Source of the DNA: Lentisphaeria bacterium
Lineage (GTDB): Bacteria > Verrucomicrobiota > Lentisphaeria > Victivallales > Victivallaceae
Reading direction: 5' to 3'
DNA length: 50,084 nucleotides
NCBI GenBank assembly: GCA_017456285.1
Contig: JAFTJQ010000010.1
Coordinates: forward strand, 1 to 50,084
Shown here: positions 36,070-44,204 of the stretch, in pieces
Position numbering within the stretch: position 1 is the stretch's first letter
How the letters are laid out: each line of letters begins with the position of its first letter
The notes under the pieces: model-generated
What the model was told of the DNA's origin: nothing
What the model saw: the letters and a program-made list of their open reading frames with translations, nothing else
The model's database searches: none
Made by a program: the position numbers and the translations under genes

Positions 36070-37464
36070 ATGAGTGAAGAAGTAAAAAGAGAGACATTAT
36101 CAAGTCGTCTGGGATTTATTTTTTTGGCGGCAGGTTGTGCAATCGGACTTGGAAATATTTGGCGATTTCCTGCAATGGTCGGAATGTACGGCGGAGGATA
36201 TTTCGTACTTCTGTATGTGATCTTTTTAATTATTTTCGGACTTCCTGCCTTGCTTATGGAGTTGGCAATGGGACGTGCTTCCAGACGAAATTTGGTCGGA
36301 GCGTATGATTGTTTGGCTCATAGCAACAAAAAAGTGTGGCGGAATTTCGGCAAATTATTTTTCAGCGGTAATTGGATTTTGTTAATGTTCTATACAACTG
36401 TTTCCGGATGGATGATTGCCTATACATTTTTTGCATTTCGAGGTGACTTTGCAAATTTATCAAGTGAAACAATCAGTCAAAAATTCGGTAATTTTCTTGC
36501 TGATCCTTACGCTGTAATTTTTTACATGCTCTTAACTGTCGTAATCGGTGCAATAATTTGCAGTTTCGGACTTAAAAATGGGGTTGAAAGAATTGTTAAG
36601 TATATGATGAGTTTGCTGTTGCTGCTTATTTCAATTCTGGCAATTTATGCAATTACGTTGCCGAATGCGATTGAGGGAGTTAAGTTTTATCTCTGTCCGA
36701 GTTGGGAAAATTTAAGAAACGCAGGAATTTTGCGAGTAGTTGCAGAGGCGATGGGACAGGCATTTTTTACTTTGAGTATTGGTATCGGGTCAATGGAAAT
36801 TTATGGGAGTTATGTGAATAAAAAACATACTCTCCTCCAAGAAAGTACCTTTATCATCGCTCTTGATACCTTTGTGGCATTTGTTGCAGGATTAATTATT
36901 TTCCCTGCCTGCTTTGCTTATAATGTTAATACTGCGGCAGGCCCGACTTTGATTTTTGAGGTTCTGCCTAATGTTTTCAGCAAAATGACTTCAGGTCGTT
37001 TAGTTGGAACGGCATTTTTCGGACTTATGAGTTTAGCGGCATTGACTACGGTTATTGCGGTTATGGAGAATTTGATTGCATACTATATTGATGAAAAGAG
37101 ATACAGCCGTATAAAGGCATCTATTTTCGTCGGTAGTCTGCTTGCGGTACTTTCATTGCCCTGTGCTTTGGGATTTAATCTCTGGAAAAATTTTCAGCCA
37201 TTCGGCAAAGGTTCAACCATTTTGGACTTGGAAGATTTTATTTTGAGTAATAATTTATTGCCGTTGGGCGGAGTGGTAATTATTATTTTCTGCATTATCA
37301 AAAAAGGTTGGGGCTACTCTGAATTTATGAAAGAGGTTAATGAGGGGGCAGGGATGAGATTTCCGAGTTGCTTCAAGTATTATATGCTGATTGTAATACC
37401 TGCATTAATTATCTTTTTGGCAATTTCAAATATTCTCTCCAGATTGGGAGTAAATATCTGGTAA
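36070..37464 (+). CDS. Sodium-dependent transporter, neurotransmitter:sodium symporter (NSS) family
   Basis: 464 residues with about 11 helices, a LeuT-fold Na+-coupled amino-acid importer. The TM1 signature GFIFLAAGCAIGLGNIWRFPAM with the unwound GLGNIWRFP and the YGGGYFVLLY of TM2 are hallmark sequences. Also typical are TM6 AEAMGQAFFTLSIGIGSMEIYGSYV and TM8 GTAFFGLMSLAALTTVIAVMEN. The substrate is likely a hydrophobic or small amino acid. It follows hrpB by 19 bp with a short GAG RBS, and ends at a strong terminator. Confidence 0.93.
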   Translation: MSEEVKRETLSSRLGFIFLAAGCAIGLGNIWRFPAMVGMYGGGYFVLLYVIFLIIFGLPALLMELAMGRASRRNLVGAYDCLAHSNKKVWRNFGKLFFSGNWILLMFYTTVSGWMIAYTFFAFRGDFANLSSETISQKFGNFLADPYAVIFYMLLTVVIGAIICSFGLKNGVERIVKYMMSLLLLLISILAIYAITLPNAIEGVKFYLCPSWENLRNAGILRVVAEAMGQAFFTLSIGIGSMEIYGSYVNKKHTLLQESTFIIALDTFVAFVAGLIIFPACFAYNVNTAAGPTLIFEVLPNVFSKMTSGRLVGTAFFGLMSLAALTTVIAVMENLIAYYIDEKRYSRIKASIFVGSLLAVLSLPCALGFNLWKNFQPFGKGSTILDLEDFILSNNLLPLGGVVIIIFCIIKKGWGYSEFMKEVNEGAGMRFPSCFKYYMLIVIPALIIFLAISNILSRLGVNIW

Positions 37465-37482
37465 AAAAATAATAACCGTTGC

Positions 37483-37520
37483 GAGATAGGTTGAATAAAT
37501 CAATCTATCTCTTTTTTTTA
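37483..37520 (+). terminator. Rho-independent terminator after the NSS transporter
   Basis: A 12-bp stem pairs 37483-37494 (GAGATAGGTTGA) with 37500-37511 (TCAATCTATCTC), one G-T wobble, 5-nt loop, followed by a run of eight T at 37512-37519. Confidence 0.88.
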
Positions 37521-37544
37521 TCTTGTTAAAATTGATAATTAAAC

Positions 37545-37572
37545 TTGATTTTTGGGGGAAATGTGATATATT
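37545..37572 (+). promoter_or_regulatory. putP promoter
   Basis: TTGATT (37545-37550), 16 bp, TATATT (37567-37572), identical in boxes and spacer to the purM promoter; the ATG is 53 bp further at 37626. Confidence 0.6.
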
Positions 37573-37625
37573 ACTAAAGTTTTTTGTATTGTTTAATAAA
37601 TTAATTTCATTCGGAGGTATTGCAA

Positions 37626-39155
37626 ATGAAAGTTCCTGAACTTGCGGCGTTGTTATTATATTTTTTATTGGTTTTGAATATCGGAATTTACTTTTTCTTT
37701 AAGGATAAAAAATCAGGCGGAACCGAGAAGTCTTATTTTTTAGGCGGCAGAAACATGAATGGCTGGGTGTCCGCTCTCTCTGCCGGAGCTTCAGATATGA
37801 GTGCTTGGGTGCTTATGGGCTTACCGGGGTCAATTTACTTCTATGGGGTAGGGCAAATCTGGATTGCTGTCGGATTGCTTATCGGAACTTTCTGTGCATG
37901 GTGGGGCGTAGCACCAACCTTGCGACGCTATTCAATTGCGGCAAATGATGCAATTACCATTCCGCAATTTCTGACCAATCGCTTCTGCTCAAACCGTAAA
38001 GAAATTATGGTTATTTCCGCAGTGGTTTTTGTAATTACCTATTGTATTTATACCGCCTCCAGCCTCTATGCCTGCGGAACGCTTTTTAATACCGTACTCG
38101 GCATGGATCCCAAAATAGCGATGGTCATTGCAAGTATCGTGATTGTTGTTTATACTTTTTTAGGCGGATATAATGCGGTTTGCTGGACGGACTTTTTTCA
38201 GGGAGTATTGATGCTCGGGGCATTGATGTTTGTGCCGATTTTTGCAGTAATTATGATGAATGGAGCGAATTTTGCTGCCCCGGAGGTTAATTTATCAGCT
38301 AATTACTATAATATACTCTCTGACGGCAGTGCTAATTGGAAGAGTTTCTCTGATATAATCAGCGGTCTCGGCTGGGGATTGGGATACTTCGGAATGCCGC
38401 ATATTTTGATTCGTTACTTCTCAATTAAAAACGAGAAAGAGATGCGTAAGTCTCAAATCATCGGCTGGACTTGGTTTGTTTTGATTATCGGAGCGGCTTC
38501 GGCAGTAGGTTTAATCGGACGCAGATTTTTAGGCGATGAATTAATGAATAGCAAGGACGGTAATACTTTGGTTTTTATTAATATGGTCAGAGAGGTTTTT
38601 AATTGGATCGGAAGTTCAATCGGTATGATCAGTGTGGCAATTTTCTGTGCAGGGATTTTGCTTTCTGCGATTTTGGCTGCTTCGATGAGTACAGCGGATT
38701 CACAGCTGCTGGCATCATCATCTGCATTTGCTTCAGACTTGTACAAACCCTTGTTCCGCAAAAATGCTTCAGATAGAGAAATGTTGTGGGCAGGTAGAAT
38801 TATTGTACTTATAATTGCCGCAGTTGCCTTTATCATTGCCAGCCGTCCTGAGTGCAAGGGAATTATGGGGCTTGTATCATGTGCTTGGGCGGCATTCGGT
38901 TCTGCATTCGGCCCGGTAATTTTATTGGCACTTTTCTGGAAACGCTTCACCTATGCAGGGGCGTTAGCAGGTATTATTGTCGGATTTATGGTTGATGCGG
39001 TATGGTATATTTTCGCTCTCAATGCGACTAATATCTATGAAATCGTGCCGGGGTTCATTGCAGGTTTAATTGCGAGTGTAGTTGTTTCACTTTGTACTAA
39101 AAAACCTGACGAAAAAGTTATTGAACTTTTCAATCAGGCTCGCAACGTTAAATAA
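37626..39155 (+). CDS. putP: Sodium:proline symporter (SSS family)
   Basis: 509 residues with about 13 helices, PutP length. The PutP-like string SYFLGGRNMNGWVSALSAGASDMSAWVLMGLPG carries the Asp55-equivalent in GASDMSAW that takes part in Na+ binding. Also matching are IPQFLTNRF, GGYNAVCWTDFFQG, the GYFGMPHILIRYFSI segment and ILAASMSTADSQLLASSSA. Imports proline with Na+. TTG 37620 is in frame, but CGGAGG (37612-37617) is 8 nt before ATG 37626, which decides the start. It is convergent with the lyase gene, 8 bp apart. Confidence 0.93.
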   Translation: MKVPELAALLLYFLLVLNIGIYFFFKDKKSGGTEKSYFLGGRNMNGWVSALSAGASDMSAWVLMGLPGSIYFYGVGQIWIAVGLLIGTFCAWWGVAPTLRRYSIAANDAITIPQFLTNRFCSNRKEIMVISAVVFVITYCIYTASSLYACGTLFNTVLGMDPKIAMVIASIVIVVYTFLGGYNAVCWTDFFQGVLMLGALMFVPIFAVIMMNGANFAAPEVNLSANYYNILSDGSANWKSFSDIISGLGWGLGYFGMPHILIRYFSIKNEKEMRKSQIIGWTWFVLIIGAASAVGLIGRRFLGDELMNSKDGNTLVFINMVREVFNWIGSSIGMISVAIFCAGILLSAILAASMSTADSQLLASSSAFASDLYKPLFRKNASDREMLWAGRIIVLIIAAVAFIIASRPECKGIMGLVSCAWAAFGSAFGPVILLALFWKRFTYAGALAGIIVGFMVDAVWYIFALNATNIYEIVPGFIAGLIASVVVSLCTKKPDEKVIELFNQARNVK

Positions 39156-39163
39156 TTTTAATT

Positions 39164-42100
39164 TCAATTGCCAACTTTTTGCAAATTGATATAATCTAAA
39201 TTTAAGGAAACTCCGTTGACATTTTCGAATGTTAAACGGTTTTTTCCTTTCGGCAATTCGAATTGCATTATTTTACCGTTTTGGCTAATCGGGACTAAAA
39301 CCCAGTCATCGCTTTTGTTGCACATACCGCGATTCGGAGCAAAATTGAAAATGCCGATTTCTTTACCGTTAAGTGTAAATTTTCTTTGAGCAGTTTCATT
39401 AGAAGCACAACGTAAAAAGATGATATATTTGCCGCTTTCAGGAATATCCGCTTCATAAGTTAAGCTGTGACCTTTATGATCCCAGCAGTAGATACAAACC
39501 TTGCTTGCATTGACTTTATTTGTATGAAATTGTACTGCGCCTCCAAACTCATCAGCAAAAAATTCGCCCTCAATAATAATTCCGTCAGGAAGTTTGATTT
39601 GCGGTGTATTTTTCGCTAAAATCGGCCCGTTGTTTTTTATGTTATTTATATTTTGCTTGCGGAGGAAATAAAACAGATAGGGCAAGGCTCTGAATTCCTG
39701 CGCAAATTCCTTACCGACATTGCCGTAATCTTTACCAAGGACTCTGCCGATATGGGCAACTAAAAATTCACAGTATTTGCTGTTTTTAGAGAGATACCCT
39801 GCATAGGCAATACCTTCGGTAATAATCTTCGGAAACCAAGTGCCTTTACTGTATTGCGGACAACCTGTTTTGTATCTGAAATTGCCATTTTCGCTATCAT
39901 AAGCATAATTAAGAAGCCAGTCTGCCATAAGGATAAGTGATTTTTTTGCCTCTTTATCGCCTGAAATTTCATAGTATTTGCCGATACTGTGCATAAGGAC
40001 TCCAACTGCAAAAGGTTTGCCGCCGATATGTTCTTTGCGATCCCTACAGGTACATTCAGAAGCATCCTGTTCTAAATCAAGCCCGCCGGTTTTAGGGTTC
40101 TGCTGAAGTTTTATCTCTTCAAAATAAATTTTTGCTGCATTGAGAAAAATTGGGTTATTGGTAAATTCATAGGCATAAACTGCATTTGCCAAAGCCCAGC
40201 CTGCTGATCTTTCAATTAAAATAAAGAAATCAGGTGTCATAAAAAATGCTTGTGCCGCTGCCGCTTGCTCGGCAACTTCAAAATATCGCTTATTTCCCAT
40301 CAAACAGGCAGTTAAAAATGTTCCTTGCTGGTGGTCGTGGCCGCCGTAAAAGTCTAAACAGCCGTCAAAAAACAGAGGAATTATTCCTAAATTATTAAAT
40401 TTTTTATTCTGTTTATCAATAAAACTTCCGGTATGACCGATTGAGTGACAGAAAATTAATTCTTTTTGCGGCTTTAATTGACCGTAATCGACAAAATCTG
40501 TAGAAGTGTAGTGATTTGTCATCTCGTCACTGCGTTTGAGATAAGTTAATTCTCCGGTTCTGGCAAATTGGGTGGCACACAGTGCAGTAACATCATATTC
40601 GTTATTCCCCCAATTGTATTTACGTTCCCCAAACCAATCTCCGAAACTCATCCAGCCGTACTCATGGTGGCGATCACGCATAGCAAGAAAACGTTTGAAA
40701 TTACGGTCGATTGCCTCTTCATAATTATCAAAAAATCCTTTTTCGCGAGCCATTACATTGCCGAATGCTCCGCTGCTGCAATAATATTCCGGAGAGGCAG
40801 CGGCAAAAAGCGGATTTTCCAAGTGCCCTAAATAAAAATCATCAATATTTTCTGTGGTATAGAAAAATTCGCCGCATAAATTCATGTTGTTTTTGAATTT
40901 GTACAAACCTTTTTCATACCAGAAATAATCGCGTAAAAGTTCGAGATTGCTCTCTTTACCGGAAAGATAATTTCCGGGCAATTTCGGTAAAATGCCGATA
41001 GAAATTCCATTTTTACTTGCGGCATCAAGAGATTTTGGATAAAGTTGTCTAAAGTTTTTCACGAAAACAGCGGAGTTTTCTCCCTTGATGATACCGTCAA
41101 CAAATTCAAGACTTGTTCCGTTTGCAACAGCTTTTTTCTCATGCAGTTGGGTTAAATTAATTTTTTCACCCTTATATGGGAGACCCTGCCAATAAAAACT
41201 CTCTATCAAACTTATCGGATTAGATGAGTGATTGATTATGCGCCATTTAATTTCAAAAAATTTATTCGGATAGCGATAAATTTCTAAATTATAAGCAAAT
41301 GTACTATTAGAGAATTTGCCATTTATTACCATTAAATCAAAAACAGAAGTATGCAGTTTTTTTAGAATATCAGCATTAGAACAATCTGCAATAATTTTTT
41401 TGCCGTTTGCAAGAGTAATAACTCCTTTCAAATGAGACAAAATAGTATTGAAATCCGCAGCAATTTCTTCATTTTCAGTGAGTTGAGATATTTCAGAGTT
41501 GGAGTTGCTCAAGTAATAACAGCAACTGTCATTTTTTATAGTATCGGCTTGGAAATTGACAATCAACCATTTAATACTGCCGTCCTGATGACGAGAAAAA
41601 ACTTCGAAATAAGCAGGAATTATATCTCCATCGGAGTTTTCAATTTGACAATCTTTAGTGTTTGCCAAAACTCCTTTATTGAAAGGAATTCCGGAACGCA
41701 CAAAAAAATTGCGTCTGGATAAAGATGATTTTTCGTGAATTTTCAGTTTAATTCGAAATGCTTTAGATTTTTCGATTTGAGGTACTTTACCTGCTTCAAA
41801 AGCAAGTTTCTCTGATTTTAATTGAGGGTAAATTACCTGACAAATCGCTTTTTCTCCAATGGAAATTTTATCAGGAGGCAAAATAATTGCATGATTTCGT
41901 AAATTATCAAAATTTTCGATAATTTCAAAAGTTTCTCCATTCTCTTTTTCGACAATAATTTTTGCTTTTTTTACAGGAATTGAGGTTAAATAAGAAATTT
42001 GAGTGCGACCGTCAGGTAAAGTAAAACTTTGTAAATCAGAAATTTTCAGTTTTTTTTTAACTTTGGCAGGAGTAATTGTGAAGTAATCGACATAGCAGCT

Positions 42101-43054
42101 GCCGGGATTGCCCTCATTTACGAAACATCCCGCAATCCAGAGCTGCACATAACCATTAAGTGCTTTAACATTTGAAGCTAATTTGCCATCACTGCTTTTG
42201 CTCCAAGTTTTACCGTTATCAAGCGAAACTCCGATTGTTCGATGAGCTAAACCCTTGATATTATATTCTCCGTTATCGGGCAGGGGGATCGCAAATTTTA
42301 AAATCGGCAGGATTTCGCCTGCCTGTGAATCACGCATAATCGGCGGAGATTGAATTACAACCCCTTTTGACCATTTTTTCATTGCATCGGTATCATTAGT
42401 TAATAAAGCCCAGCGATTTGACTGGTATTTATCATAGACCAAAGCATCAGGATTTTGCAATACATCTTCAGCTTCGATAGAATATTTTTTTATCTCTCCT
42501 GCTTGAATTTCAGCAATTAATTTTTTCATCTCTTCAGAATAAGTAATTTCAACTTTGCCGAGTTTGGGGGCTTTGGTTACAATAAAATAATCAACGTAGC
42601 AGCTGCCGGGATTACCGTCATTTACGAAACATCCTGCAATCCAAAGCTGCACACCGCCATTGACAGCTTTAACTCGAGTTGCCAAGTTGCCGTCTTTGCT
42701 TTTTTTCCAGGTTTTGCCGCCATCAAGCGAAACTCCGATTGCTCGATGAGCTAAACCCTTGATATTATATTCTCCGTTATCGGGCAGGGGGATAGTAAAT
42801 TTTAAAATCGGCAGGACTTCGCCTGCCTGTGAATCACGTATAATCGGCGGAGATTGAATTACAACCCCTTTTGACCATTTTTTCATTGCATCGGTATCAT
42901 TGCTCATCAAATTCCATTTATTAGGAGCAATGCGATTTTCAAGCAAAACATCTTTATTAATCAAGAGGTCTTCAGCTTCGTATTTTATATCAGCAAAGGC
43001 TGAAAAAAGTGGAATCAAAAGGACAAAAAGAAATTTCCCAAATCTTTTTAACAT
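39164..43054 (-). CDS. Secreted YetA/rhamnogalacturonan-lyase-like protein with duplicated N-terminal module and C-terminal CBM
   Basis: 1296 residues, signal peptide 1-21 (ending SAFA). Two beta-sandwich modules at 25-162 and 193-330 repeat with a 168-residue period (NDTDAMKKWSKGVVIQSPPI, YNIKGLAHRxIGVSLD, QLWIAGCFVNxGNPGSCYVDYF). Next, from about 440, GIPFNKGVLANTKDCQIENSDG and FSRHQDGSIKWLIVNF match the N-terminal domain of the YetA/PcRGLX family. A beta-sandwich and an alpha/alpha toroid-like region (about 740-1130) follow, then a CBM35/6-like domain (about 1150-1296, with GEFFADEFGG and FENVNGVSLNLDYINLQ). Related enzymes include an exo-rhamnogalacturonan lyase; activity here is inferred. 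AGGAG lies 10-11 nt before the ATG. Confidence 0.82.
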   Translation of the reverse strand: MLKRFGKFLFVLLIPLFSAFADIKYEAEDLLINKDVLLENRIAPNKWNLMSNDTDAMKKWSKGVVIQSPPIIRDSQAGEVLPILKFTIPLPDNGEYNIKGLAHRAIGVSLDGGKTWKKSKDGNLATRVKAVNGGVQLWIAGCFVNDGNPGSCYVDYFIVTKAPKLGKVEITYSEEMKKLIAEIQAGEIKKYSIEAEDVLQNPDALVYDKYQSNRWALLTNDTDAMKKWSKGVVIQSPPIMRDSQAGEILPILKFAIPLPDNGEYNIKGLAHRTIGVSLDNGKTWSKSSDGKLASNVKALNGYVQLWIAGCFVNEGNPGSCYVDYFTITPAKVKKKLKISDLQSFTLPDGRTQISYLTSIPVKKAKIIVEKENGETFEIIENFDNLRNHAIILPPDKISIGEKAICQVIYPQLKSEKLAFEAGKVPQIEKSKAFRIKLKIHEKSSLSRRNFFVRSGIPFNKGVLANTKDCQIENSDGDIIPAYFEVFSRHQDGSIKWLIVNFQADTIKNDSCCYYLSNSNSEISQLTENEEIAADFNTILSHLKGVITLANGKKIIADCSNADILKKLHTSVFDLMVINGKFSNSTFAYNLEIYRYPNKFFEIKWRIINHSSNPISLIESFYWQGLPYKGEKINLTQLHEKKAVANGTSLEFVDGIIKGENSAVFVKNFRQLYPKSLDAASKNGISIGILPKLPGNYLSGKESNLELLRDYFWYEKGLYKFKNNMNLCGEFFYTTENIDDFYLGHLENPLFAAASPEYYCSSGAFGNVMAREKGFFDNYEEAIDRNFKRFLAMRDRHHEYGWMSFGDWFGERKYNWGNNEYDVTALCATQFARTGELTYLKRSDEMTNHYTSTDFVDYGQLKPQKELIFCHSIGHTGSFIDKQNKKFNNLGIIPLFFDGCLDFYGGHDHQQGTFLTACLMGNKRYFEVAEQAAAAQAFFMTPDFFILIERSAGWALANAVYAYEFTNNPIFLNAAKIYFEEIKLQQNPKTGGLDLEQDASECTCRDRKEHIGGKPFAVGVLMHSIGKYYEISGDKEAKKSLILMADWLLNYAYDSENGNFRYKTGCPQYSKGTWFPKIITEGIAYAGYLSKNSKYCEFLVAHIGRVLGKDYGNVGKEFAQEFRALPYLFYFLRKQNINNIKNNGPILAKNTPQIKLPDGIIIEGEFFADEFGGAVQFHTNKVNASKVCIYCWDHKGHSLTYEADIPESGKYIIFLRCASNETAQRKFTLNGKEIGIFNFAPNRGMCNKSDDWVLVPISQNGKIMQFELPKGKNRLTFENVNGVSLNLDYINLQKVGN
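42065..42478 (-). repeat. Second copy of a 504-bp-period internal repeat in the lyase-like gene
   Basis: Encodes residues 193-330 and is nearly identical to the copy at 42569-42982 over long stretches at the DNA level; for example GATGAGCTAAACCCTTGATA occurs at 42241 and again at 42745. The 504-bp offset equals 168 codons, so the duplication is in frame. Confidence 0.85.
42569..42982 (-). repeat. First copy of the 504-bp-period internal repeat in the lyase-like gene
   Basis: Encodes residues 25-162, the N-terminal module. High DNA identity with 42065-42478 points to recent duplication or ongoing gene conversion; the copies differ mainly at the first residues and in the KSKDGNLATR/KSSDGKLASN stretch. 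Confidence 0.85.
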
Positions 43055-43079
43055 AATAATTCAATCTCCTGAATGTTAA

Positions 43080-43886
43080 TTATTTACCATTAACTAAAAC
43101 ATAACTGATTTTCATAATGCTGTTTTTCAGGGCATTTTTGTCCATCGGTTTAGCTGAACCGTCAGCATTGCAAGTATTAGCACGTTCTTCATGATTCAAG
43201 TCGATACCGGCATTGTTTAATGCGACTGAAGTATGCCACTGCCAATATTGTGAATTTCTGTCGGTACGGAAGCTGTCTGCCAAAATAATTAAATCAGAAG
43301 CACTCTTAGCTCTGGTAATTGAGATTGCAGCAGCGGTATTATTGCCAACTGAAACATCGCCGGTATCAGCTTTAATGGTGGCATATTGAGTATCGCTATC
43401 AGGACGCCAGATGCCATAAGTTGCCATTCTTCCTTGTGCAAGGTCGGCACCACGGGAATTAGGACAACGGAACGGTCCGCTCGGTTTCTCATTTGCTTCC
43501 CAGTTATTGACGTAACCTGACTTGATAAGTCCGTCAATCCACACATCGGCTTGCCCTGCAATATAGGTTGCAATCATGTCGTTATTGTCATTTGCATACA
43601 TTTGCATGGTTAATCCGCACTGTTTGAGATTACTCATACACGAAGTTGCACGAGCTTTAGCGCGGGCTTTGTTGAGTGCCGGAAGCAACATTCCTGCGAG
43701 AATCGCAATGATTGCAATGACGACTATCACCTGAATGAAGAAAAAAAAGATATAAAACAACAAAAAAAACAAAAGAAAGGTAAAAATTATGAAAATTTTA
43801 CTGAAATTCACCCTCATTGAACTGTTGGTGGTTACTTCTATGAACTTCTTTTCCCCTGAAACATTATTTTGTGCAATGAAGCACAA
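43080..43886 (-). CDS. Type IV pilin-like/pseudopilin protein body with inverted 5' end
   Basis: The genuine part runs from the inversion junction near 43721 down to 43080: VVIAIIAILAGMLLPALNKARAKARATSCMSNLKQCGLTMQMYANDNND, then a globular pseudopilin domain of the type common beside glycan-degrading genes in PVC bacteria. The N-terminal signal FTLIELLVV and its start codon are missing on this strand. Instead the frame extends through DNA that is the reverse complement of them, giving a Phe/Leu-rich string (43730-43817) that ends FIQVIVV. The formal open frame begins at TTG 43886; ATG 43817 lacks an RBS, so a working product is doubtful in this orientation. It lies 25 bp upstream of the lyase-like gene and probably shares its transcript. 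Treat it as a gene switched off or broken by inversion. Confidence 0.8.
   Translation of the reverse strand: MCFIAQNNVSGEKKFIEVTTNSSMRVNFSKIFIIFTFLLFFLLFYIFFFFIQVIVVIAIIAILAGMLLPALNKARAKARATSCMSNLKQCGLTMQMYANDNNDMIATYIAGQADVWIDGLIKSGYVNNWEANEKPSGPFRCPNSRGADLAQGRMATYGIWRPDSDTQYATIKADTGDVSVGNNTAAAISITRAKSASDLIILADSFRTDRNSQYWQWHTSVALNNAGIDLNHEERANTCNADGSAKPMDKNALKNSIMKISYVLVNGK
43720..43832. other. Inverted segment inside the pseudopilin gene (possible DNA switch)
   Basis: The 109 bp 43722-43830 is bounded by AC (43720-43721) and its complement GT (43831-43832). Reverse-complementing it joins TTGGTGGT to CATTGCAATC on the minus strand and gives one frame, MKILLKFTLIELLVVIAIIA then ILAGMLLPALNKAR, a textbook prepilin start, with GAAAGG 8 nt before the ATG. 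The two ends share only a loose inverted similarity (14 of 22 positions) that reflects the FIQVIVV/LIELLVV coding. A 2-bp exchange core is what serine recombinases use, but microhomology breakage would look the same. No recombinase gene is in the window. Confidence 0.75.
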
Positions 43887-43956
43887 TAATATTATACCAC
43901 ATAAATTTGATTTGTCAAGAGTTTATATTTTAGTTCAGCTGCATCATAACAAGTAA
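43789..43956 (+). pseudogene. Detached pseudopilin 5' end on the opposite strand
   Basis: A 55-codon open frame that starts MKILLKFTLIELLVV, the prepilin signal, and then runs into unrelated residues (TSMNFFSPETLFCAMKHN onward) to a TAA at 43954-43956. GAAAGG at 43775-43780 is correctly spaced for the ATG at 43789. The natural continuation (IAIIAILAG) is on the minus strand at 43720 downward. No plus-strand promoter is evident ahead of it. Confidence 0.75.
43891..43918 (-). promoter_or_regulatory. Consensus sigma-70 promoter facing the pseudopilin gene
   Basis: On the minus strand TTGACA (43918-43913), 16 bp, TATAAT (43896-43891): both boxes are perfect consensus. The start would be near 43884. 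It lies outside the inverted segment, so it reads into the segment in either orientation; only the flipped form would place the start codon and RBS correctly downstream. Confidence 0.8.
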
Positions 43957-44204
43957 ATATTTCTTTAAGTAGATATTGTTCTTAACGTATTTATTGCAAA
44001 TAAACTATTATTTTCTACAATAAAAATAGATAATAGAAAAAATCTGATAATAATAAAATTTTCTTTGAATATATATTCAAACAATATTAAAATAGTTTGA
44101 ATATAACATAAAAATACCTAATTATTACACTTTTAAGCGATTTAAGAGGGTGTAAAACAACTAAATACTACAAATTTTTCTAAAAAATCATCCGTTTTTT
44201 ATAA
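43957..44204. other. AT-rich intergenic region with an 18-bp palindrome
   Basis: No coding sequence is seen between the detached pilin fragment and the heptose kinase gene. The perfect palindrome TTTGAATATATATTCAAA lies at 44064-44081, and its half TTTGAATAT recurs at 44096-44104. The region is about 150-290 bp upstream of the pseudopilin promoter and directly downstream of the heptose kinase stop. It could be an operator, a terminator relic or plain AT-rich DNA. Confidence 0.5.

Noticed and set aside
43289-43573. Alternative 94-codon minus-strand frame within the pseudopilin
   Set aside because: It overlaps the conserved pseudopilin body in another frame and has no recognisable features.
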